From assembly GCA_910577935.1 (NCBI GenBank), contig CAJTOT010000016.1:15176-79175 (forward strand): a stretch of 64,000 nt of DNA, written 5' to 3'. A model generated the notes under the pieces. It searched no databases. It was not told the DNA's origin and was given only the letters and a program-made list of their open reading frames with translations. Below are positions 41,405 through 50,459 of this stretch, piece after piece. This stretch comes from an uncultured Hungatella sp. Lineage in GTDB: Bacteria > Bacillota > Clostridia > Lachnospirales > Lachnospiraceae. Position 1 is the first letter of the stretch; each line of letters starts with the position of its first letter. Made by a program: the position numbers and the translations under genes.

Positions 41405-42532
41405 ATGGAAGATGGAAGACGGATACTCAGGATTCTTTTGAATATTCTGATACCCGTGACGGAGATTTTGCTGGTGTGCGTTCTGGGGCCGTGGCTTCTC
41501 AAGTTTTTTATGCCCTTTGTTATCGGCTGGCTCATTGCCATGGTGGCCAATCCCCTGGTGAAATTTCTGGAAAAACGTTTGAAGCTGGTGCGCAGGCACA
41601 GCTCCGTCCTGGTTATCGTGGCGGTCCTGGCGCTGGTCATCGGCAGTTTCTACCTTCTGATGGGAAGGCTGTTTGCGGAGCTGAAAGCTCTGTCTGGAGA
41701 TCTTCCGGAAATCTACGGGACCATAAGGCTGGAGGTTATGGAGGCGCTGGATTCCTTAAACAGGCTGATGGCCAGGATGCCAAAGACCGTCCAGGAGGGA
41801 TTCGAGCGGGTCAACGAGAATTTGGGGGAGCTGTTTGGAGGTATCATGCAGCGGGCGGCGTTCCCCACGGTGACGGTGGCGGGAAATGTGGCAAGAGGGA
41901 TTCCGGCGGTGCTGGTCTACTCTATTGTGGTGATTCTCTCATCCTACTTTTTTATCGCCCAGCAGGATCAGGTCAGGGCTTTTTTCAGGAAAATCATGCC
42001 CAAGAGCCTGGACTCCTATGTCGCGCTGTTTAAAAAGGACTTAAAAAATCTCATCGGCGGTTATTTTCTCGCCCAGTTCAGGATCATGTTTGTGGTGGCG
42101 GGGGTGCTCGCGGCAGGCTTTATGGTTCTGGGTGTCAGGTACGGGGTTTTGCTGGCCGTGCTCATCGCGGTGCTGGATTTCCTGCCTCTCTTTGGAACCG
42201 GCACGGCCCTGATTCCCTGGGCCCTCTTGAAAATACTGTCGGGGGAGACGGCTTTTGCCGTGGGGCTTATCCTTCTGTACGTGCTCACCCAGGTGGTGCG
42301 GCAGATCATACAGCCCAAGATCGTGGGGGATTCCATCGGGCTTCCTCCCCTCTTGACCCTGTTTTTCCTATATATAGGTTTTAAGATTCACGGGCTTTCA
42401 GGCATGATTCTGGCGGTTCCCGTGGGCATGGTGGGAGTGAAACTGTATCAGTACGGCATGTTTGACTCCCTGATAGGACAGATAAGGCTTTTGGCACAGG
42501 AGATTAACAGATTTCGAAAAGGTGACCAATGA
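41405..42532 (+). CDS. AI-2E family permease (YtvI-like)
   Basis: A 375-residue protein with about seven to eight membrane helices and the family signature (PxxFGTGTALIPWALLKILSG...LYVLTQVVRQIIQPKIVGDSIGLPPL). The family includes proteins of mixed or unknown substrate and the sporulation protein YtvI. It starts 13 bases after hisC. Next gene overlaps by ATGA. Function not further defined. Confidence 0.83.
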   Translation: MEDGRRILRILLNILIPVTEILLVCVLGPWLLKFFMPFVIGWLIAMVANPLVKFLEKRLKLVRRHSSVLVIVAVLALVIGSFYLLMGRLFAELKALSGDLPEIYGTIRLEVMEALDSLNRLMARMPKTVQEGFERVNENLGELFGGIMQRAAFPTVTVAGNVARGIPAVLVYSIVVILSSYFFIAQQDQVRAFFRKIMPKSLDSYVALFKKDLKNLIGGYFLAQFRIMFVVAGVLAAGFMVLGVRYGVLLAVLIAVLDFLPLFGTGTALIPWALLKILSGETAFAVGLILLYVLTQVVRQIIQPKIVGDSIGLPPLLTLFFLYIGFKIHGLSGMILAVPVGMVGVKLYQYGMFDSLIGQIRLLAQEINRFRKGDQ

Positions 42533-43401
42533 AGAAAAAGGATAAAATGATCGCTCTTGCCATGGCGGTTCTGCTGGGACTCGGCAGCCCCTTCCGGGCC
42601 TTTGGATTTGATCCCTGGTCCAACGTGAACGGATACTGGATTTCCGCCGACGGCAAGGCGGTTGTCAAGGGGGCTCTGGCCAAGGGGTTCACCATAACCA
42701 AGTACCAGAACCGGGCAGGGGACATTAACTGGAAAGAGATAGCGAAAAGCGACGTGTCCTTTGTCATGGTAAGTCTCGGATACTACAAGGACATGGACCC
42801 GTTTTTTAAAGACAATATGTCCAACGCCACAAGCGTGGGACTGGAGACGGGAGTCTGTTTTTACGGAAACGCCGTGGATGTGAAAGGCGCGGAGCAGGAG
42901 GCAAGATATGTCCTGGATATGGTGAAGGACTACAAGGTGTCCTACCCCATCGCCTACGACGTGGAGTCCCAGGAGCTTTTAAGCCAGGGGCTGACCAAAA
43001 GCCAGATAACAGACCAGGTTCTGGCTTTCTGCAAGGTTATCGAGGATGCGGGATACAAGGCGGCGGTGCTGGGGAACAATGAGTGGCTGACCCAGCACAT
43101 GGAGACCAAGCGGCTCGCCTATGATATCTGGTACAGCCGTTACGGCATGGCCCACACCTTCGAGAACAGAACTCTGTGGAGGTGCACGGACAACGGGACG
43201 GTGCCGGGAATCAAGGGGAGCGTGTGTCTGGAGTTTGTCTTCGAGAACTACAAAGAGACGTACGCGGGCACAGGCTGGAGAACCATCAACGGGAAAACCT
43301 ATTACTTCAGGGATCATGAGATGGTGAAAAAGGCGGTGCTGAAAATAGAAGATACCATGTATTTTTTTGACGAAGACGGAAATTACCGCCTGACAAAATA
43401 A
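42529..43401 (+). CDS. exported GH25-like lysozyme with C-terminal wall-binding repeat
   Basis: A 290-residue protein with a signal peptide (cleavage after about AFG, residue 26) and a GH25-type (beta/alpha)8 domain. The acidic pair Asp144 and Glu146 sits in IAYDVESQE, the expected DxE. The N-terminal Asp-Val-Ser of most GH25 enzymes reads Thr55-Ile-Thr (FTITKYQNRAGDINW), so one usual catalytic/structural Asp is replaced. The C-terminus has WRTINGKTYYFRDHEMV, a cell-wall binding-type repeat. Role: peptidoglycan cleavage or binding outside the cell. It overlaps the permease gene by ATGA and ends at a strong terminator. Confidence 0.82.
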   Translation: MKKKDKMIALAMAVLLGLGSPFRAFGFDPWSNVNGYWISADGKAVVKGALAKGFTITKYQNRAGDINWKEIAKSDVSFVMVSLGYYKDMDPFFKDNMSNATSVGLETGVCFYGNAVDVKGAEQEARYVLDMVKDYKVSYPIAYDVESQELLSQGLTKSQITDQVLAFCKVIEDAGYKAAVLGNNEWLTQHMETKRLAYDIWYSRYGMAHTFENRTLWRCTDNGTVPGIKGSVCLEFVFENYKETYAGTGWRTINGKTYYFRDHEMVKKAVLKIEDTMYFFDEDGNYRLTK

Positions 43402-43402
43402 A

Positions 43403-43448
43403 AGAGAGACCGTGAAAGGAAACAATCCCTTCAAGTCTCTCTTTTTTT
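43403..43448. terminator. bidirectional terminator between convergent genes
   Basis: AGAGAGAC (43403-43410) pairs with GTCTCTCT (43435-43442), with T runs on both strands. It serves the GH25 gene and the minus-strand gene whose stop is at 43447. Confidence 0.85.
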
Positions 43449-43761
43449 AAAGACTTTCACCGGACACCGGCGCCGGCGTGACGAACTCCGGTTTGGAGAA
43501 GGTCTGGGACACCGGTTTGATTACAGGCCCTTTGTCCCGGTCCGCCCCGAAATCCCCAGAAAGGGGCGCCGGGGCGGCGGAGTTCCTGAGCCTGATGCGC
43601 AGAAAGGTCTGGAGAGTTTTCGCGGCCAGCAGGACTATGACCACCGGCAGAATCAAGAGGAAAAAAATCTTCAGCTTCAGGATAAACACCTTTTTTTTCA
43701 AAAGTTTTTTCCGGCGGGCCACTTCCCGCTGCTTTTCCTGGAAAAACATGTTGGGCTTCAT
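43447..43761 (-). CDS. single-span membrane protein of unknown function
   Basis: A 104-residue protein: a basic N-terminus (ARRKKLLKKKVF), one membrane helix (about residues 28-47, FFLLILPVVIVLLAA) and a Pro/Ser-rich tail. Start ATG 43761 follows GGAAAGGACG. It may be an envelope or sporulation protein; family not recognised. Its 3' end lies in the bidirectional terminator. Confidence 0.65.
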   Translation of the reverse strand: MKPNMFFQEKQREVARRKKLLKKKVFILKLKIFFLLILPVVIVLLAAKTLQTFLRIRLRNSAAPAPLSGDFGADRDKGPVIKPVSQTFSKPEFVTPAPVSGESL

Positions 43762-43780
43762 GGGCTTTTCGTCCTTTCCT

Positions 43781-44305
43781 TCAGGGCTCTCTCAGCAGTG
43801 ATTTCATGATGCAGGAGTAGATCTCCTGGCTTTTTTCTTCCCACAGGCCGCACATGGACTCGGCCTGCTCCCGGTCAGGGACGGAGATACTTAAATCCAG
43901 AAGAGAAGTCTTTCCCTCCCGGATCTCGCAGTGGACGATGTAGTCCTGGTTAGTGGACTTGTAGTAGTCGGCCACCAGGCCAACCTCATTGCGCATGCGG
44001 AATCTGTGTTCCTTCAGATACTGTTCCATGTCCGTCACGATGGCGGGGGGGATATTGTTTCCAAAAAAATTCAGGGTCTCCTCCCCCTCCCGGGTGATCT
44101 CATACCGGGTAGTTTTATGGCCGGCCTCCACGCGGATGAGCCCGGCTTCGGACAATTCGTTTAAAGCCTGCTGGAGTGTAAAATAGGTGGCATATTCATG
44201 GGCAAGAAAAAAATCCGTTAACTGGGAATTCGTCAGCGGAAAATTAACTTGCTTTAACATGTATAGATTCATTAACTTATATAATGTCATGGGATCTGAC
44301 AACAT
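43781..44305 (-). CDS. DUF4364 family protein
   Basis: A 174-residue cytosolic protein with a winged-helix-like N-terminal half (LKQVNFPLTNSQLTDFF...ALNELSEAGLIRVEAGHKTTRYEITREGEETLNFF) typical of DUF4364. The start is ATG 44305 with AAGGAG upstream; GTG 44314 is an alternative. Probably a DNA-binding regulator, target unknown. It lies 19 bases upstream of the small membrane protein on the same strand. The tRNA genes lie just upstream on the same strand. Confidence 0.85.
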   Translation of the reverse strand: MLSDPMTLYKLMNLYMLKQVNFPLTNSQLTDFFLAHEYATYFTLQQALNELSEAGLIRVEAGHKTTRYEITREGEETLNFFGNNIPPAIVTDMEQYLKEHRFRMRNEVGLVADYYKSTNQDYIVHCEIREGKTSLLDLSISVPDREQAESMCGLWEEKSQEIYSCIMKSLLREP

Positions 44306-44395
44306 CGTCTGCACTCCTTATAAGCTGAATGGTAACAACTCGAATGTCTGAACTGCTACAGCTGATAAGCAAAGGTATGCTGCGGGCATAAAAAA

Positions 44396-44469
44396 TGGAA
44401 GCAATGGGGATCGAACCCATGACCTCTCGCGTGTGAGGCGAACGCTCATCCCGGCTGAGCTATGCTTCC
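44396..44469 (-). tRNA. tRNA-Val, anticodon CAC
   Basis: A complete cloverleaf on the minus strand: acceptor GGAAGCA/TGCTTCC, D arm TAGCTCAG..., anticodon stem TTCGC/GCGAG with loop CTCACAC (anticodon CAC after U33), T arm with GGTTCGATCC. CCA is not encoded. Confidence 0.95.
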
Positions 44470-44495
44470 ATAATAGTGAAAATGAAATTGGATGA

Positions 44496-44568
44496 TGGAG
44501 CATACGGGATTCGAACCCGTGGCCTCAACAATGCGAATGTTGCGCGCTCCCAACTGCGCTAATGCCCC
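44496..44568 (-). tRNA. tRNA-Ala, anticodon CGC
   Basis: A complete cloverleaf on the minus strand: acceptor GGGGCAT/ATGCTCC with the G3-U70 wobble that identifies alanine tRNAs, anticodon stem CAACA/TGTTG with loop TTCGCAT (anticodon CGC), and T arm with GGGTTCGAATCCC. CCA is not encoded. It lies 26 bases from the tRNA-Val gene. Confidence 0.95.
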
Positions 44569-44689
44569 AATGACTATATTGTACCACAATATTTGAAAAT
44601 TGCAATAACTTTCGTGTAGTAAAATAGAAAAAATTGTGCTAGAATAAATTTCAGAGATAAATTTGACCAATGAAAACGGGTGAAGAGAC

Positions 44690-47600
44690 ATGAGAGAGCG
44701 GATCAATCGCCTGGCAAAAGGCATCATCGATATGGAAACGCCGGTTATGACCGTGGATCCTTCTGTAGCGGAGGAGGAGATCAAGGCAGGAGAGCGGATC
44801 AGGCGGGAGCTTCTGGTGACCTGTGACAATCAGGTTCACGGAAAAGGGCTGGTGTACTCTTCAAGCTCCAGAGTCAGGGTACTGACCCCCTCTTTCGGAG
44901 GGCTTCGCAGCCATATAGGGTATGAGATAGACAGCAGATATTTGGAATACGGAGACATGATAGAGGGATCTTTTTATCTGGTGACCAACAGCGGAGAAAA
45001 AGAGATTCCTTATTCTTTTCGCGTGGCGGCAGGCAATTCGGGAAAGATCCTGAGCCAGCTGAAGACGCCCAAGGACTTCGCGGCCCTGGCGAGGAAAGAT
45101 TATGACCTGGCTCTCAGGCTGTTTGAGTTCAGGGATTTCACGGAGGCCCCTTTTATGCAGGACATGCACATCCGGGCGATCTATGACGGACTTCACGGCC
45201 AGGGCAGCAGGTTCGGGCAGCTGGAGCAGTTTTTTATCGCCCTGGACATAAAGGCGCCGGTGAAGCTGGGGGTCGAGAAGCTGTACCGGGAGTACTACGC
45301 CCCGGACGGGGTCATCGCCGACGAGGTGGAGATAAAGAAAGAAGGGTGGGGATATCTGCCCATCACCGTCAGGATCGAGGGCGGATTTATCCAGAGCATC
45401 CACAAGACCATAAGCGACGAGGATTTTACCGGGGGCCTCTGCCGTTTTCCCTATGAGATCAACCCGGCGGCGCTTCACGGAGGAAAGAACTACGGGAGCA
45501 TCATCCTGGAGACCATGTACGAGACCATCAAGGTGGTCATCGAGGCTCACGGAATGCCTGAGCGGGAGAAAATGCCGGCGCCGAAGCGCTATGCCAGGTA
45601 TCTGTCCCTGCGTCTGGAGTATCAGGCAGGGCGGGAGGGGGCAGAGCAGCTCAAAGGCCTGATGGAGGAGGAACTGGAGCAGCTGCGGATGAGCGGCGGA
45701 CAGTCCGCCTTCTTGTCTCTGCTCCAGGGGGAGCTGATGGCGGCTCTTGGGAAATACGAGGAGGCCAAGACGTACCTGGAAGAGTGCAGCCAGCAGGTGT
45801 ACCAGGACAGGATGGAGAAGCCGGGCTGGTACTGCATGTATGAGTACGCTTACACCACCGTGTACCCTGACCAGGAGAGGAGAGAGGCGCTGAAGCGTCT
45901 TCTGGGCAAGTACATGGACGAGGGGCAAAGCGATTATCTCCTGTTCTACCTGTATACCCAGTGCGACGAAAACTGGTGTTTTGAGAATCCTGCCGACCTT
46001 CTGAGCCAGATGAAGGTACTGTACGGGGAGGGCTGCCGAAGCCCCTTTCTCTACCAGCAGGCCCTGGAGATATGGAATCAGATGCCCCAGCTGCTGTACG
46101 GAATCGGGGCTATGGAGCTCCAGGCCCTGAATTACGGCGCCAAGAGGCAGTTGGTCTGTCTGGAGCTGGCGGTGAAGGCGGCCCGGCTGTCCGGCGTCAG
46201 CAGACACTCCCAGCCTCTCTGCTGCAGGATGCTGAAAAGGCTGTACGAACATTTCCAGAGCCGGGAGATTCTGGAGGCAGTGTGCAGCCTGATGATTAGG
46301 AGCGGCTGCCAGAAGGAGGCGGATTTTGTGTGGTATGACCGGGCGGTGCAGCAGCAGTTGAGCCTGACCCGCCTCTATGAGCATTTTTTGTATTCCCTGC
46401 CCAGGGATTACAGCCACGCCATACCCAGACAGGTGCTTCTCTACTTTTCCTATGAACACGACTTGGACCGGAAAAGCAGGGAAGTGCTCTATGAGAATAT
46501 GATCCGGTATGTGAGCAAGGAGAGTTCTCTTTACCAGGAATATGAGATGGACATCAGCCGGTTCGCGGTGGAGCAGGTTCTGGAATCCAGGATCAACCGC
46601 CGCCTGGCAGTGATCTACAACGAGATGATCTACCCGGACATGGTGGATTCTGCCATAGCGAGAGTCCTGCCGGCTCTTTTAAAGTCCTACCGCATCAGCT
46701 GCCGCAACCCGCTGATGAAGTATGTGGTGGTGTGCTACGAGGAGCTGACGGAGGAGACGGTGCATCCCCTGGAAAACGGGGTGGCCTACGTGCCTATTTT
46801 TTCCAGGGAAGTGAGCATCTTGTTTCAGGACGCTTACGGGAACAGGTACACCCAGATAGGATTTGTGAAGACAAGGGCCATGGACAAGCCGGAGCTGGAG
46901 AAAAGGTGTTTTGAGCTTGACCCGGAGCATCCCATGCTGCTTCTGGAGGCCTGCAAAGAGGAGGTCTCAAAGGAGACCATTGACCAGGAGGGCAAAAAGC
47001 TTCTGGAACAGGCGTTAAGCCAGCTTCCCCTCCACCCTCTGTACCGCCGGGAGCTGACCTGGAGGCTGATTCAGTACTATCAAAGCTGCCAAAAGGAGGA
47101 GGCAAGGATTCTTCCTCTTCTGGCAGCCGACGCGCCCCTGCTCTCCTCAAAGCAGCGAAGCGGGCTGTGCCGGGTCCTCATATGTCACGAGTATATGGAG
47201 GAGGCATACCACATTGCGGACAGCTTTAAGTGCCAGGTGGAGGGGGAGAGTCTGAAAAATCTGTGCGTCTCCATGATTTTGGGCAGGATGTTCGATGAAA
47301 ATGAGCTGCTTTTGTCCATGGCGTTTCAGGTATACGAGGCAAAGCAGGAGGACGCGGTGATTCTGGACTACCTGTGCGAACATTTCAACGGGACCTGCGG
47401 GCAGATGTACGGCATCCTCGTAAAGAGCGTGAAGGAGCAGGTGGAGACAGGGGACATGGAAGAGCGCCTTCTCGCCCAGATGATGTTCACGGGACAGGTA
47501 TCCCGTCTGGACCAGGTGTTCGCCTTCTACGTCACCAGAAAGAAAGCAGGGGAGAGCATCGTCAGGGCCTACTTTACCATAAAAAGCGCGGAGTATTTTC

Positions 47601-48232
47601 TTCACGACGTGCCGGCGGCGGACAAGGTGTTTGACTACCTGGAGACCATGCTCTCCGGCGCCGTGGAGAAAGGGAAGGTGTCCACCATCTATCTTCTGGC
47701 CCTCAGCAGGTACTACAGCACCCTGCCCTCTCTCAACAAGAAACAGAGGCAGCTGTGTCAGGTCATCGTCGATCAGCTTCTGGAGGATGGCATGGTATTT
47801 TCTTACTTTAAGCAGCTGGCGGGCCAGATACGTATTCCGGAGGAGATACTGGACAAGGCGATTATCCAGTATGTGGGCCAGAAGGATTCCAAGGTGGAGC
47901 TGAGGATACGCATCCTTCCCAACGAAGAGCAGTTCCACCGGGACGATATAAGACGGGTGTACCAGGGCATCTTCGTCAAACAGAAGGTTCTGTTTGAGGG
48001 GGAGATCATGGAGTACGAGATATACGAGCAGAGGGAGGACGGGCCGGCGCTGGTGAAGGAGGGGAGCGTGGCCTGCGAGCTTCGCGACAGAGAGAATAAA
48101 AAAAGCAGGTTCAGCCTGTTAAACCAGATGGCTCTGTGCCTGAACCTAAAAGAGGAGGACGGGCTCAAGGAGGCCATGGAAGAATATGTAAAGAAAACTG
48201 CCGCGGTGGAAGAGCTGTTCCGGCTGCAGTAG
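44690..48232 (+). CDS. DUF5717 giant protein
   Basis: A 1,180-residue protein without signal peptide or membrane segments. The N-terminal about 110 residues are a beta-domain (ELLVTCDNQVHGKGLVYSS and EGSFYLVTNSGEKEIPYSF, Ig-like). The body, about residues 120-1060, is helical with TPR-like pairs. A C-terminal beta-domain (about 1065-1150, VELRIRILPNEEQF) closes it. I recall the family as DUF5717, almost confined to Lachnospiraceae, always beside DUF5716. Such layout suits a large scaffold presenting a client to the ATPase downstream. ATG 44690 with GGGTGAAGAG; the next gene starts 23 bases after its stop. No enzymatic motif is visible. Confidence 0.85.
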   Translation: MRERINRLAKGIIDMETPVMTVDPSVAEEEIKAGERIRRELLVTCDNQVHGKGLVYSSSSRVRVLTPSFGGLRSHIGYEIDSRYLEYGDMIEGSFYLVTNSGEKEIPYSFRVAAGNSGKILSQLKTPKDFAALARKDYDLALRLFEFRDFTEAPFMQDMHIRAIYDGLHGQGSRFGQLEQFFIALDIKAPVKLGVEKLYREYYAPDGVIADEVEIKKEGWGYLPITVRIEGGFIQSIHKTISDEDFTGGLCRFPYEINPAALHGGKNYGSIILETMYETIKVVIEAHGMPEREKMPAPKRYARYLSLRLEYQAGREGAEQLKGLMEEELEQLRMSGGQSAFLSLLQGELMAALGKYEEAKTYLEECSQQVYQDRMEKPGWYCMYEYAYTTVYPDQERREALKRLLGKYMDEGQSDYLLFYLYTQCDENWCFENPADLLSQMKVLYGEGCRSPFLYQQALEIWNQMPQLLYGIGAMELQALNYGAKRQLVCLELAVKAARLSGVSRHSQPLCCRMLKRLYEHFQSREILEAVCSLMIRSGCQKEADFVWYDRAVQQQLSLTRLYEHFLYSLPRDYSHAIPRQVLLYFSYEHDLDRKSREVLYENMIRYVSKESSLYQEYEMDISRFAVEQVLESRINRRLAVIYNEMIYPDMVDSAIARVLPALLKSYRISCRNPLMKYVVVCYEELTEETVHPLENGVAYVPIFSREVSILFQDAYGNRYTQIGFVKTRAMDKPELEKRCFELDPEHPMLLLEACKEEVSKETIDQEGKKLLEQALSQLPLHPLYRRELTWRLIQYYQSCQKEEARILPLLAADAPLLSSKQRSGLCRVLICHEYMEEAYHIADSFKCQVEGESLKNLCVSMILGRMFDENELLLSMAFQVYEAKQEDAVILDYLCEHFNGTCGQMYGILVKSVKEQVETGDMEERLLAQMMFTGQVSRLDQVFAFYVTRKKAGESIVRAYFTIKSAEYFLHDVPAADKVFDYLETMLSGAVEKGKVSTIYLLALSRYYSTLPSLNKKQRQLCQVIVDQLLEDGMVFSYFKQLAGQIRIPEEILDKAIIQYVGQKDSKVELRIRILPNEEQFHRDDIRRVYQGIFVKQKVLFEGEIMEYEIYEQREDGPALVKEGSVACELRDRENKKSRFSLLNQMALCLNLKEEDGLKEAMEEYVKKTAAVEELFRLQ

Positions 48233-48255
48233 GGGATTGGAAATAAGGAGTGAGG

Positions 48256-49479
48256 ATGGACGGACTGATACTGGGTTTGGATTTGTGCGACGCGTATACC
48301 CAGGTGGTCTGCGGCCAGGGAGACAAGTCCTGGACGCTGCCCACTGTGGTTTGCAAGAAAAAGACGGAGGACCTGTGGCTGGTGGGCGAGGCGGCCTACG
48401 CCAGCGCCCTGGCGGGAGACGGTGTGATTGTGGACAAGCTGGTGAAGCTGGTGAAAAAGGACGGCACTGCCACTATCGGCGGGGTCAAGTACGGAGGCAT
48501 GCAGCTTCTGTCCCGGTTTCTCATGCAGGTTCTGGAGCTGGCAAGAAAGGAGTACGGGACAGACCACGTAGAGCGGCTGGTGATCACGGCGGCAAAGGTG
48601 GACCAGAGACTTCTGGCGTGTCTGTTCAAATGCAGGGAATACCTTGGAGTGGCGGAGGGGAACATGAGCGTCATCAGCCACACGGAAAGCTTCATGTACT
48701 ATGTACTCAGCCAGAAGCGGGAGGTGTGGAACAATCAGATCGGCATGTTTGACTTATCGCCGGACAGCCTGTGCTACTATGAGATGAAGGTGCTGAGAGG
48801 GATGCGCCGGACCACGGTTCTGGCGGAGCGGGAAGAACTTGAGGAGAGTTTCAGCCTGGACATCTTAAAGACCCCTGCGGGGGCCAGGCTGGCGGACAGG
48901 ATTCTGTGCTCCTGCGGCAGCCGCCTTCTGCAGAAAAAGGCGTTTTCTTCCATATTTCTCACAGGAAAAGGGTTTGAGGAGCAGGAGTGGGCAAAAGAAT
49001 TCATGAAGCTGGTGTGCGCCCGGCGGAGAGTATTTGTCGAGAGCGCCCTGTTCGCCCTGGGCGCCGCCTACAGAGCCGCGGACCTGACCCGGGAAAAGAC
49101 GGGATACCCGTATGTGTGCATCTGCGAGGGACGGCTGGACTCCAGCGTGACCATGAAGGTGCTGCACAAGGACCAGGAGAACCAGCTGGTTCTGGCGGAG
49201 GCGGGGGAGAGCTGGCACGAGGCGGGAAAGGAAGTGGAGCTGATTCTTGACAAGCAGGACTATCTGGAATTTATCATTACGGCCATGGACCCTAAAAAGA
49301 AAAAGGCTGTCAGGCTGGTTTTGGAGGGATTTCCAAAGAGGGCTGAGAAGACTCTGAGAGTGCTTTTAAAAATCGGCTTTTTGGATGAGCGCACCATGAC
49401 GGTGATGGTGAGGGACCAGGGGTTTGGAGACTTTTTTCCCTCCACGGGAGCCTCCATCAGACAAGAGGTTATGATATGA
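48256..49479 (+). CDS. DUF5716 protein, actin/Hsp70-fold ATPase-like
   Basis: A 407-residue protein with the layout of the actin-Hsp70-sugar kinase fold. Phosphate-1 segment LILGLDLCDAYTQVV (Asp9), phosphate-2 segment IGMFDLSPDSLCYYEM (Asp166), and adenosine-type segment FLTGKGFEE (236-240 region). The C-terminal 90 residues are a separate beta-domain (LVLAEAGESWHEAGKEVELILDKQDYLEFIITAMD) similar to an Hsp70 substrate domain in position. It is known to me as DUF5716. The start is ATG 48256 with AAGGAG five bases upstream; GTG 48250 is weaker. It probably binds and hydrolyses ATP as the engine of the DUF5717/DUF5716/TPR complex. Confidence 0.82.
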   Translation: MDGLILGLDLCDAYTQVVCGQGDKSWTLPTVVCKKKTEDLWLVGEAAYASALAGDGVIVDKLVKLVKKDGTATIGGVKYGGMQLLSRFLMQVLELARKEYGTDHVERLVITAAKVDQRLLACLFKCREYLGVAEGNMSVISHTESFMYYVLSQKREVWNNQIGMFDLSPDSLCYYEMKVLRGMRRTTVLAEREELEESFSLDILKTPAGARLADRILCSCGSRLLQKKAFSSIFLTGKGFEEQEWAKEFMKLVCARRRVFVESALFALGAAYRAADLTREKTGYPYVCICEGRLDSSVTMKVLHKDQENQLVLAEAGESWHEAGKEVELILDKQDYLEFIITAMDPKKKKAVRLVLEGFPKRAEKTLRVLLKIGFLDERTMTVMVRDQGFGDFFPSTGASIRQEVMI

Positions 49480-50285
49480 GTGTGATTGTGTGCAGGCCGG
49501 AGCAGGTGACCCGTCCATATTATGTGGAAGACCTGGGAGTGAATATCTATTCTTCCCAGGAATTTTGTTATGCCATCTATCACCACCCCATGCTTTTTAT
49601 GGACAAGTTCAGGGACCAGGACATCATTGATTTCATAAGAGACCAGCTGGGGATGGGGTTCGTGGCCGCCAGAATGGAGCAGAGGGTAAAGTCAGGGGAA
49701 AAATCAGAAGAAGTGATGTTTCTGTTTATGCAGGAATGCGATTATTATACTGCTGCGGAGATGAACCGGTTCCGCCAGACGGTGACTTCCCTAAAGAAGC
49801 TGCCGCCTCTGGAGTACGCCAAGAAAAAGACGGACTATCTGGTGGAGTTCAAACAGTACGGCAGGGCCATCGCCGATTATCAGGCGATTTTGGAGGCAGC
49901 GGGGGAGAAGAAGGACGACTTTCTCGCCTGCCTTGTGTGGAATAACCTGGGGGCCTGCTATGCCAGGATTTTCCAGTTTCAGAAGGCCATGGACGCCTAC
50001 GACAAAGCTTACGGGAAAAAGAAAGACCTGGATATTCTGGAGAAAATGTACCACCTGACCCTTCTGGATTCGGGGCTGGAGCTTAAAGAGCGGTATCAGT
50101 CCCTCATGTCCCCGGAGCTTAAGGAGAAGTGGGACAAGGATTTTGAGGAGGCGGGGGCAAAGGCGGAGGAGTCGGCGCAGCTTAAAAAGCTTAAAGATCT
50201 TTTTCAGAAGGATTCCGTAAAGCGCGGAGAAGGGGCCGCTAAACTGGTGGAAGAGTGGAAACAGGAGTTTCGCAGCATGGCGTGA
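49476..50285 (+). CDS. TPR protein of the DUF5717/DUF5716 operon
   Basis: A 269-residue soluble protein that overlaps the DUF5716 gene by ATGA. The N-terminal 100 residues are a unique domain (SVIVCRPEQVTRPYYVEDLGVNIYSS). Residues about 105-200 have TPR pairs (LVWNNLGACYARIFQFQKAMDAYDKAYG is clear). The C-terminus is a charged coiled-coil (EEAGAKAEESAQLKKLKDLF). It likely acts as a co-chaperone-like adaptor. No family name known to me. Confidence 0.82.
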   Translation: MSVIVCRPEQVTRPYYVEDLGVNIYSSQEFCYAIYHHPMLFMDKFRDQDIIDFIRDQLGMGFVAARMEQRVKSGEKSEEVMFLFMQECDYYTAAEMNRFRQTVTSLKKLPPLEYAKKKTDYLVEFKQYGRAIADYQAILEAAGEKKDDFLACLVWNNLGACYARIFQFQKAMDAYDKAYGKKKDLDILEKMYHLTLLDSGLELKERYQSLMSPELKEKWDKDFEEAGAKAEESAQLKKLKDLFQKDSVKRGEGAAKLVEEWKQEFRSMA

Positions 50286-50345
50286 CCCATAGGAAAGCGC
50301 GGCGGCAGGGGGAAACTGAGAAGAATCGGAGCGGGGAAGATGCTC

Positions 50346-50374
50346 TTGAAATCAGGCGGAGAACGTGATATATT
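50346..50374 (+). promoter_or_regulatory. promoter of the MATE exporter gene
   Basis: TTGAAA (50346-50351), 17-base spacer, TATATT (50369-50374). The roughly 80-base leader that follows holds a hairpin with AGGGCT and AGCCCT arms just before the start codon region. Confidence 0.55.
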
Positions 50375-50459
50375 ACATCCTAAACCTTATGGGGCCGCCT
50401 AAAGTCGGGAGAACTCATGGGAAAACAGGGCTCTGAAGCCCTTTGGGGAGAGATAATCT

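Noticed and set aside
44861..46459. A 532-codon minus-strand frame inside the DUF5717 gene
   Set aside because: Same antisense artefact; no family motif and a clear better gene on the plus strand.
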